Assembly: GCA_946811185.2 (NCBI GenBank)
Contig: OX328104.1
Location: forward strand, 13,527,918 to 13,591,917
Length of the DNA stretch: 64,000 bases
Reading direction: 5' to 3'
Source: Hippopus hippopus
Lineage: Eukaryota; Mollusca; Bivalvia; Cardiida; Cardiidae
Under the pieces are notes generated by a model. The model ran no database searches. It saw only the letters and a program-made list of their open reading frames with translations, and was not told where the DNA came from. This document shows positions 46,901-58,190 of this stretch, piece after piece. Positions within the stretch are counted from its first letter, which is position 1. Each line of letters opens with the position of its first letter. Made by a program: the position numbers and the translations under genes.

Positions 46901-49900
46901 AAGTGCCTCAAATGATTGGACTGATCTTTGAATGAGAAGAAACTAGTAGGAAAAGGAGAAAATGCTGGTTTCCAGCATTTTCTCCTTTTGCCTCAATGTT
47001 TTCAAAAGGCTTCTTTCCCAAGGTCGTTAAAACTCGCAATTGTGTGGCAAAGGGTTAATGTCATTTTAAAAATTATTATTACTCATGATGACAGCTTAAT
47101 TATTCATGTTTTTCACGCATTTCTCTTGAACTAGGCTGGGATTTTGCAATTCTCTGCCCAAGAACAGTCCTACATGATTAGTGCTGTATGCAGGAATTGA
47201 TCTCAATATTTCCTATTTACAAGCCCAATAACGTAACCACTCGGCCAGGCTGGACTGTTCCACTGACTATAAAGCAATCATTTCTTATTTGATTCTGTTT
47301 AACCCTTTACCACACAATACCGACTTTTAAGTATGCAATGGAAAAGGACTTTTGAAAACATTGTGTGAAAAAGAGAAAATGCTAATAACCAGCATTTCCT
47401 CCTTTCCCCAAAATAGTTTCTACCCTTTTAAAGAATGATTTCCTAAGTTTTGCAACATTTAGTTTGCAAATGCTTTCAATTTGGACTAGTCTATAATTTT
47501 GACAAATGGTGTAGACTTTCTATAAATTGGTCATATGGTGTAGAGTTAAGAGCACTGTTGAGATATTGCCGCCTAACATTAGGTAAAGAAAAGCTCTTTA
47601 TTAACAAAGGTAGAGCAAATGAAACAAAACTTGTTCTTACCCACATAAACATTGTTTAGCACTAGAGGGGAACAAATTTTGTCTCGGTCAAGATTGTATC
47701 TAGAAATTTTCAAATGGGGGTACTCTGTACCCCTTCGCCTTCAGAAAAAGGGGGCCTATTCCTCCTTTAACGACGTATATCAAAAATGTTTGCGCGCATC
47801 CTACAGAGCATGTGTTTTTGTCATGGACAGTGAATCAAAAGCAGTGTTTCTCCCAGAGCGTGTTTCTTGCGTTTTTGACGCAATGATTTCTTAGCTGACG
47901 CACTAAAACTCATCATAAGCGTCTTTTCTGATGCAACCAAAAATATCAATTCAATCAAAACAATAGTTTATAATGCACACCATGATGTCGAGCCGAAATA
48001 CTAACGGGCAAAATAAGGTTTGTATGCAGAGAAAGATTTCGTACGTCATGATTATTTTATACTGAGAGTTTATGATACGGAGCCCAGTGTCTGAAACCGA
48101 TGTTATTGATAATTTATTGATAAATATCTGCCACTACTACACAAAAAGAGGGCCAAGATGGCCCTGGGTCGCTCACCTGAATTTTTGAGAGGACCATAGC
48201 CAATTTTTTTGAGGTATTGAAACTTTGGAAACAAAATCATTATTTTACCAAGCAATTTCAAATAGGTCACCTGTAAAAGTCATTTCAAAATCCGTCACCA
48301 CCCCTACAATCATCACCACAGCAATGAATTTGATGAATCAGAATTCTGCAAATAAATTTTTGGATAGATCACCCAAGGACAATTTCTTGAAGAAGAGCAC
48401 ATGCTCGATAGTGACTAAAAACATGAGTCGAACAAGAGCACCACATGCAGGTGCCAACAATTGGCTGTTGTTTTTCGACGGATAAAAATTTCCTAACAAT
48501 TTTTGAAAAGGGTCACCCTAGGAACATTTCTGTGAAATTATTTCAAAATCTGACCAGCGGTTTCAGAGAAGAATTCTTCAGAATTTCTTCATGTCCGTAT
48601 AGCGTAAATAGCCCACAGCCATCAGAGCCATGTTTCTTGATGGATCAAAATTTCTCGAACAATTTGCAAAAAGGGTCACCAAAGGAACATTTCTGTGAAA
48701 TTATTTCGAAATCTGACCAGCCATTTCAGAGAAGAAGTATTTTTAAGAATTTCTTTATGTCCATATAGTGCAAGTGGACACCCCCCCCCACCCATCAGAG
48801 CCATGTTTCTTGACGAATCAGCATTTTGCGAACAATCTTTGAAAAGGGTCACCCTAAGAACATTTCTGTGAATTTATTTCAAAATCTGACCAGCGGTTTC
48901 AGAGAAGAAGAATTTTTAAGAATTTCTTCATTTCTGTATAGTGCAAGTAGCCCCCATTCACCAGAGCCATGTTTCTTGACGGATCAAAATTTCGTGAACA
49001 CTTTTTGAAAAGGGTCACCCAAGGAACATCTCTGTGAAATTATTTTAAAATCTGACCAGCGGTTTCAGAGAAGAAGAATTTTTAAGAATTTCTTCATTTC
49101 TGTATAGTGCAAGTAGCCCCCATTCACCAGAGCCATGTTTCTTGACGGATCAAAATTTCGCGAACACTTTTTGAAAAGGGTCACCCAAGGAACATCTCTG
49201 TGAAATTATTTTAAAATCTGACCAGCGGTTTCAGAGAAGAAGAATTTTTAAGAATTTCTTCATTTCTGTATAGTGCAAGTAGCCCCCATTCACCAGAGCC
49301 ATGTTTCTCGACGGATCAAAATTTCACAAACAATTTTTGAAAAAGGTCACCCAAGGAACGTCACTGTGAAATTATTTCAAAATCTGACCGGCGGTTTCAG
49401 AGGAGAAGATTTTTAAAGAATTTCTTAGAAAATTCCATTTGGTTGCCAAGAGAACCAGAGTTTTTGATGGAATCAAATTCTGTGAACAATTTTTAAAGAG
49501 GACCTCCCAAGGAACATTCCAGCAAAGTTTGGTCCAAATTGGCCCAGTGGTTTAGGAGGAGTTGATGTTTAAAGAATTGTTGATGACGCACGACGGACGA
49601 TGCACGACGGACACCGGGTGATCCTAAAAGCTCCCCTTGAGCATGTTGTGCTCAGGTGAGCTAAAAAAGAATTAAAGAACATGAATTGCTACCAACTGGC
49701 TTCTCTCTGACACAATCACACATTTGAAGTTCTTGTTTAGTGATAATTAACTAGGTAGGGAATAACTATAGGTAGGTCAATTTGTAGCCCCGTTTTAAAC
49801 GTGTACGGTCTGTGTATTCTAGACGCTTTCTGAAACAGAATAGCAGGTAAACCGAAAAAGAAAAACAGAAAGGACTTGCAGACTGTTTTGTTGTCCCTTC

Positions 49901-52900
49901 CACAAGTAAACACCTCGAAAACGTGTAAAAAATGAAAAATCAACAAATGCAACAAATACTTGGGTCAGACTAAGAAAAATAGTTTCAGTTCCGAGTTGGC
50001 GTAGTCACAGGGAAAGGTACCTTAGAAATGTGAATTTAACCCTTTACCACACGGCAAAATTGTAGACTTTGTCCATTACGGATGAAATTTGCAGACGACT
50101 ATTCAATTGTATTTCTTATTATAGTATTTGTTCTTGAATGGGAAGAAAACACTGTGGAAAAAGGAGAAAATGCTGGTTACCAGCATTTTCTCCTTTTCCC
50201 ACAATGTTTTCAAAAGCCTTCTTTTTCAGGGTAGTCAAAAACTCGGGTTATGTAGCTTTAAAAAGACATTTAAAAAGGTGACCCTCAAGATTTTTGTATC
50301 ACTCCCAAAGATTTGGAATGCGAGTCACGAATGACCCTCAAAAATTTGAAGCTGGGAGAAACACTGCAAAAGTCCACCTACGTATTTTTTGCACATATGG
50401 TAATACTATTGGTGCACTGAAACAAGTAGCACTTTCTTCGGGTAGAATTTGTCAAGAGAAAATATGATTTGTGAACTGTCACCGTAAAATAATTAAAATA
50501 CTGTTGACACAGCGTTACACACCAAACAAGCAAACAAAAGCAGGAAATTTAGAGCTGTGGAAGTAGAGCTGTTTCCACTTTGAAAATTATTGTGGGAAAA
50601 GGAGAAATAGCTCCTAATGAGCAATTTCTCTTTTTCCCACTATGTCTGCTGAGCTTTTATCCTATTTCTTTCCTTGAAAAAGTAACTTCCATAGTGACCT
50701 TCATCCTTGTTTTCTGATGAAATAAGCATGGATAGGTGCCATTTTCATTTTTTCGTATTGTTTAGAATTATAAATACTATAAGTGTGGAAATTTTAAGAA
50801 AAATCTGTCAGTTAGAAAGTATGTATTTAACTAAGATTAAGCTTTAATTTGGTAAAATTATCTCCCCTTTAAATCAATGGTCTATATATAAATGGATATT
50901 TGTACATTTACCATGCTCAAAACTAGGCTTTTATATATTTTTTGTGCAAAAACTAAATGTATTTTAGTTAGAATGATATATATATTTGTATTCTTCCGGT
51001 AATTTTCCTGTTTAACTGACTATTAAAGTAAACAGTATCAATTCCAATATAAGCTGAATTTTTGAACTGTATATACCTTTTTCAAAGGCAATTTTCTCAG
51101 AAATGAGCACGGTGACTCATATCTTTTTTTACTGTAATCTCATAGGGACATGATGAGTTCTATATGTGCAAAGTTTTCAAAAAAATCTGTCCGTTAGAAA
51201 AATTTGTGATATACGTCGTTAAGTTTACAAAGGCTGAAAAAATTTCATGGAGATTCCCACTGTGTAGTAAAGGGTTAATGAATAATTTGTTTTTGTCTTT
51301 GGATAAATAATAAAGGTCACGACCATTAAAGGGTTCTTTTATTCTAGTCCTCTTCCTTTGTATCAATGCTCTGTATCTTCTTCTACACCACTTGGTCCAG
51401 TGCTATCACTATGAGACAATAAGGTAATGTTTGCCTGCTTTTTTGTTTCAGTGTGGGGTTTTGTGTGCAAGTAAATTTTGTTTTTCATTGGAATTTAGAT
51501 TTTGATGTGGGATTTCCTTTATCCTGCACTCTAGATGCAACCCTGCTCAATGACAAATAATTTTCAAGAAGAGTTGGCCTTGCTGGGATTCAATCCAATG
51601 AAGCCTGGATTTCTTCCTTGTTTTTCTTATTTTGTCAAAGCTTAGCTCTGAAAGCAGAACATGCTGATCATACATGTAATTATATAAGACTACATGTAAC
51701 ATGCACTCTGATCTTGATACTTACAATCTGCAACAACCATTTTTCCAATTAGCTGTGAAAGAGGCAAAGAACATAATGAACACCTCATGATACAAACCTG
51801 TACAAGATGGATTAAAGTTGTAAGTATTGCACATCTCAGCATGTTGTGATCTTTAGACTCCTCCCACAAGGCGGGAAGATAGGATATTAAGGAAGAAGCA
51901 TATGGTCGTATCTGTGCTCCAACACGCTCTATCACAAATGATATCACATGAAGTATCTGCATCTGTAATAGTAACAGATCCTGCCTTTTAACCCTTTAAC
52001 CCTTTACCCTACAATCCGGAGTTTTAAAGACCCTGAAGATGAAGCCTTTTAAAAACATTGTGGGAAAAGGTGAAAATGCTGGTAACCAGCATTTTCACCT
52101 TTTCCCACAATGTTTCCTACTCTATCAAAGATAATTTCCATCATTTCAGCCACACTTAAATTGTTCTTTACAAATGTTTTCAAGTTGTAGAAGTCTAAAT
52201 TGTGGTAAAGAGTTAACTCTTTATCCTCGACAAAATTTCAGACTTGTCCAAATTAAAAGCATTTGCAGAAGACGGATCACATATGGCACAGGGCGTAGGA
52301 ATTTACCTTTGATAAGATATCAAGCACTGTAGGAAAAGGACAGAAAGCTGATAACATGCACTTTCTACAAGGGCTGTTCGATATGTTATGTGTATTGTAC
52401 CACAGCGCGATAACGCTTTGCACGATTTCGTGGATGATGATATGCTTGAATAGCTCTATTCAATACCTTTCCAACGGTATAAACATGAGCCTTCAGCTCC
52501 ACATAGTTTTAAACTTATAGTCATTTCAATAGAGCTAGTCATTGACCACTGTTGTAAAAATGGTTGAGAAACGGATTAAGAGTATTAAAGAAATTAGAGC
52601 TTATATAAAAGTTCGCACAAAACTCGGTCATTCGGTAATGCAGATTTTTACTGAATTGGGGAAGTTTATGGGTCTGATAAGGTATCTTATGACACAGTTT
52701 GTAGGTGGAGAAAGAAATTTCTGACTGGCAGAGAGTCCGTCAAAGATGCAGCAAAATCTGGCCGACCTGTGACTGCAACAGGCAAGGCAAATGTCTCAAA
52801 AGTCAGGGAAATAATTGAAAGTGATGGCAGATACACGATTCGTGATATTGCCAACGCTGTTGGCATATCGCTATCATGGGTGCATTTCATTTTGAAGCGT

Positions 52901-55900
52901 ATTTTGAAAGTACGAAAGATTTCTGCCAGATGGATACCGCATATATTGACAGATGACCAAAAATGGGTTCGAGCACAAACCGCTAAGCAATTGCTCAAAA
53001 TGTTTCCCAAATTCAATCAAGGACAATTTGCAAACATTGTTACTGGTGACGAAACATGGGTTCACTATTTCGAACCAGTAAGAAAAATTGGAAACAAAAT
53101 ATGGCTAACTAAACACAGTAGAAGGCCTGTAGTTGCCAAAAGAAGCATAAGCACAAAGAAGGTTCTTTATTGCATATTCTTCTCATGTGATGGTATAGCC
53201 GTACAAATTCCGGTGCCGAAGGGCAAAAGTGTTACTGGTCAGTATTACGAAGATGTTATACTAAAAAAGCTCAAGAAATATTATCTTAAACAACGCCCTG
53301 TGTCAGGATTTAGGCATGCTTGTCTACTTCATGATAATACTCCATCACATACATCTGAGCTTGTGAAGCAATTTTTGAAGTCAGAGAAGGTTACTGTCTT
53401 GTCACACCCACCCTACTCTCCAGATCTAGCCCCATGTGACTTTTTCCTTTTTCCAAAACTTGAAAAGTTCTTATCTGGTCGTCGTTACAAGTCCCAACAA
53501 GCCCTTGGCTCAGCCATCAGTCAGTGCCTCAGAGGTCTACCTAAATCAGCGTACCGTGACGCATTTCAGAAATGGATTCAGAGATTGAAATTATGTATTT
53601 CAAACCGCGGAGAATACTTTGAAGGGATGTAATGTTCATTTCACTATTTGAGTCGAATGCTTTTGAGATATCGTACAATACACATTACATATCGAACAAC
53701 CCTCGTACTTTTCCAACAATGTTTTAATAAGCCTTCTTCTTTAAAGTCACTATTACACTGGATTGTTTGGTGAAGGGGTTAAATATTTACAGGAACTATA
53801 ATGTAAAGGCTACTACATACAAGACCAAGTTTGATGGTTGTAAATAACATACAAACTGCCAAACTTTTTGCATGGGGAAAAATTGAAGACTTGGCATTTT
53901 TGAGAAATGAATCAACTTGGTGTTGTCTCTCTCTTAATTTACCATCGCCATGAATAATAGACTCAATTGAACATATTCCAATTGGTTTTTCTCAATAATT
54001 AAATCCATCTGTTCATATGTGGTGCTGGTTGAATAATATGATTGTGCTTTATATTTCAATTTATTTCATGCTATTCAGTAGTTTATCGGAGCCCCGGTAG
54101 CTGTCGGTAACGTGCAGGACTTGAGAACAGGGGGTCGTGGGTTCTATCCCTGACTTGGTCAATTTCTTTCCAAGGATTGATGATAGTCATTGCGACAGGA
54201 TTCATTCCTCTACCACTGCCGTCCATTGTCTCGACGATGGTTATGTCGGAAAGCAGCCAGTGGCTTGGAAAGAAAATTTGCGGAATACTGATTAAAGAGT
54301 CTCCAGAAAAGCATGGATAGGTGCACTGGCTGCCACGGTGTAACTGAAATAATGTTGAAAACGACGTTAAACACCATACAATCAATCAATCAATCAGTAG
54401 TTTATCCAGAAGTAATGGTGGGTTATGGTTTGATATTTCATGGTTACAACCAGTGAAAAATACCAATTTTGTATTTTCGAACTCTTCAACTGAAGGCAGA
54501 AACAGAAGTTCCCGTGTACTGGTTACCTAGATAAACAGGGCATGCAATTCAACTAGAGGGAAATACAACATAATTTACGCACATTTACCCTACATTTCTT
54601 GCGCTTTAAGTAATGCGTTGTTAGGTGGAGGGGGTACGCAACAGGGAATTACCGAAAAAGATGCACTGGATTTTGATAAAAGTCCCAACAAAAAAATGGG
54701 TTGGAGGCATGAAGTAGATAGATTATTTGTTTTTTTCGGTGAAAGATTAAAATTTATTTCATCTCATGAACATCATCAGTAATATTTTCACTTGTGCCTG
54801 CACCACTCATAAAAATATTATTGATGACGTTCACTCAATGAAATAAATTTTGATCTTTCACTGAAAAAAATAAATATCCCCTATATATTACTGTTGATAA
54901 AAGAATCAGATTAAAAGACTAACCTTTGAATCACATTGTTGTACCTCTTTCAGAAGTAGAAATAAAAGAGAAAATGAGGCTTCCAGATACTGTGAATAAA
55001 AATGAGACAAAACAAAAGATAAAACATAAGAAAAGGCAAATAGTCTACAATTAGTTCAGCTTTCAAAGATTTGTGATGCTGATTCCCAGTTCAGGTGAGT
55101 TATCACTGTATAGTGTTTTAGAAAAGACAGTTTCTGCATAAAACAGTCTTATATTTGTTAAAAAAAAAAAATCTTAAAACATTACAGCCTCCAGACCACA
55201 ATGTTTTTATTTTTTTTTTTAACAGCTAAAGTTAAAATGCAACTTTCTAGTCAGTAGTAGCAGTAAAAACCTAAAGTTTGCAAGTTAAGAGTTCTTTTTG
55301 CCAGAAACATCTCTCCCTATCAGAGATGGTAGATCAAAGATCAAACTGCAGATTTTGTGCAGTCTGATGTTGACATACACTGCTTACAGAAGCGCTTTTA
55401 GTCCCACTTAACTGCCTACAGGGTTAAGAAAGACTTTTCCAAAGTCCTGTGCTCAAAATTTGTATCAGGAGTTGGGTATCAAGTATCAATGATAAAACTT
55501 TAAAGAGAATTTATTTTATAGAGAAATAAATTGTTGGAATTATTGACCAAAAAAGTGTACCAGTTAATACATATGAATCATGCTCTGAAAAAAGGTTTAA
55601 TACATTTGCAAAATGCAAAATTCTATACAGAAATAAACTGTTGGAATTACTGACCAAAAAAGTGTACCAGTTAATACATATGAATCATGCTCTGAAAAAA
55701 GGGTTTAACTCTTTACCAAATGACAAAAAATTAGACTGGTCCAAATTGAAAGGATTTGCAGACGACAAATTAAATGTAACTGAAATGATGATTTTTGTTT
55801 TGGATGGGGAAGAAAACATTGTGGGAAAAAGAGAAAATGCTGGTTACCAGTATTTTCTCCTTTTCCCACAATATTTTCAAAAACCTTCTCCTACAGGGGC

Positions 55901-58159
55901 GTCTAAACTCGGGATTGTGTGGTAAAGGGTTTAATACATTTGAAAAATGTATTGACCAAGGTCAGCCTGTGCAGTCTGCTTTTTGCTATCTGTCAATTTT
56001 CTGCAAGCTAAAGGATCATTCTATTTCATGATTCAATCAGTTGTTAGACAAATATGGATTTCAAGGATCCGTAATTATGTGATGTCTTACTTGGTATAAT
56101 GCATCACGGAGATGCTTTAAACCCTTTTTGTCAGAGCATGGCTCTTATGTTTACAAGAAAGTCATACTTACAGGTAAAAACTGATCTACTTTGAATTCAA
56201 AATCATCTACAGGTAGCCTGAGTTAAGGAACAATAACAAAAAATTTCAGTACTCTCACTTAACTCTAACCAAGAAAACAAAATTTAAGATTTATCTAAAC
56301 TGAAAGCATTTGCAGAGGACAAATCAACTTAGGCTCAAATGGTGGGATTTGTCTTTGAAAGGGTAGAATGCACTTTGAGTTCATGAGAAGATTCTAATTT
56401 CCAGGATTTTCCCCTTTTCCCACAATTTTTTCAAAAGCTTTTTTCCTAGGAGCCTTTAATGACTGATTGATTTTATGGGGTTTTACACAGCTTTCAACAT
56501 TATGTCAGTCATATCACAGGGATGTAAGGGTATTTTAAACCCTTGGTTGTTTGGTAAAGAATTCAGAACATTTAAGATAAAGACTTGAAGGGATCAATTT
56601 TCAGGTTGCATCTTTGAACTGTCATATTGTCTATCAAAATGCTTGGAGTTACATCTCATTAAACCTGTGTATCCAAGTGCATGAAATTCCTTCTCATAGA
56701 GCATGTATCAAGTAGAAATGTAGAGACCTCCTTTGTAAATTAAAAATGTTTATCAAAAGGCATGAGACTCCTCTTTACTTTGTAACAAAGCAAAAATAAA
56801 ACCAAACCCATAACACCTTAACACCTGCAGAAGAGATTCTTCCTTTTTCAGAAAAACAGATTTAAGAATATTGTGGAGTAGTTTATTATATGTTACTTTA
56901 GATAAATTATTTGTTTTTCATAGGGATATTTTTTTCTAAATAATTATCTGCCAATATGTCAGCAGGTAATGATATAAATAAAGGATATCATATTTCAGAG
57001 TATTAGCTGCTTCAATTCTCACAACTAAATCCTCATCGTGTTGAAGGAGAGGTAGAATTGCTTCATACAACATTGGCCGCAGTGATGACGACAACTTGAC
57101 ACCAACCCATTGTCCTAGCAACCAGATTACTCGTCGACGAATTATTCTGTAGCTGTAAGAAAGCAAACCATTACATGTATTATCACAGTTATAATAATGT
57201 ACACGAGCTTTCGGCGGTACAACCGCCTTCTTCTAGTGTGATCCTGTGATACAATGCCTGCAGTAACAGTTGTTTACGCAACATCAAGGTAACGTTGACG
57301 TCACATAAACAATTAATACCAAGTCCCGGGATGAAGTCATTGCAGCTTTAATCCCACCAAATGGGCCCGAACCCAGACCAAAAATGCATCCGACCCACGC
57401 TCCAGCAAAAGGGGGCCTAATGCATCTCCGTGATGCAGAATACCAAGCAAATCAGTACATAATCACGGACCCATAAAGTCCACCTTGTCTAACAACCGAC
57501 TGAATCAGGAGGTAGAATATTACTTGGACATGCAGATAATTGGAGGATTTTAGCCCATGCCAGCCTGCACTGTCATGGGTCGATACCTTTTGCAGATGCA
57601 TCAAGACCCCCCACCCCCCCACAAAGCATAGATCATACCCACCAATCGGCAAAGGATCGAGCCCAAAATAATGGACCAGGCCTACGTTTGGACATTACCA
57701 ATATAGATTTACCAAATATAAATTTATTGCATAGGTTTGCTTGCTTGGTATTCTGTATCACGGAGATGCATTAGGCCCCCTTTTGCTGGAGCGTAGGTCG
57801 GATGCATTTTTGGTCTGGGATCGGGCCCATTTGGCGGGATTAAAGCTGCAATGACTTCATCCCGGGACTTGGTATTAATTGTTTACGTGACGTCAATGTT
57901 ACCTTGACGTTGCGTAAACAACTGTTACTGCAGGCATTGTATCACAGGATCACACTAGAAGAAGGCGGTTGTACCGCCGAAAGCTCGTGTACATTATTAT
58001 AATTAAAAGTTACATTTCTCAAGAAGAGGATATCATGTGTTGTATTATCACAGTCATTATTATAAATCATTAATAAACCCATATTACTAATATAGAATTG
58101 TAAGGTATGATTGGAGATGGCCAAGGCTCTCACATACCAGTTAACGTGGCAAATTAAAC

Positions 58160-58190
<31 letters not shown>

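Larger units (their letters stand above)
47842..50366. mobile_element. hAT-like element, 2.5 kb, carrying other elements
   Basis: The perfect 15 bp TIRs are CAGTGTTTCTCCCAG (47842-47856) and its complement (50352-50366), flanked directly by CAAAAG on both sides. No transposase is seen. It holds a HINE-like element (48142-49668) and a TTAA MITE (50036-50266). Confidence 0.6.
52213..53782. mobile_element. TTAA hairpin MITE split by mariner copy 3
   Basis: The left part 52213-52367 starts TTAACTCTTTATCC; the right part 53706-53782 holds CTTTTCCAACAATGTTTT and GGTGAAGGGGTTAA. Without the mariner and one TA it is about 230 bp, the family size. The break is next to the central palindrome. Confidence 0.88.

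Noticed and set aside
51690..51797. Apparent extension of IPO11 exon 9 (LIGKMVVAD), or a 45-base intron
   Set aside because: Exon 10 begins GFGNLSSAMYGF, directly collinear after LVQ with the known protein. The extension is intron read-through and the 45-base intron is implausibly short.
54088..54180. tRNA gene
   Set aside because: A- and B-box-like words are present, but the cloverleaf is incomplete and the unit has a 300 bp body, ATCA tail and target duplication: a SINE.
56201..56230. Ordinary CAG acceptor at CTCAG|GCTACC for IPO11 exon 7
   Set aside because: With the exon 6 end it leads to an in-frame TAG, and no GT donor exists for it; the AC acceptor fits frame and protein.
57925..57990. 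Hammerhead-ribozyme-like core (AGAAGAAGGCGG...CCGCCGAAAGC)
   Set aside because: Stem II and GAAA look suggestive, but CUGAUGA is not present and no stem I/III pairing with a cleavage site was found.
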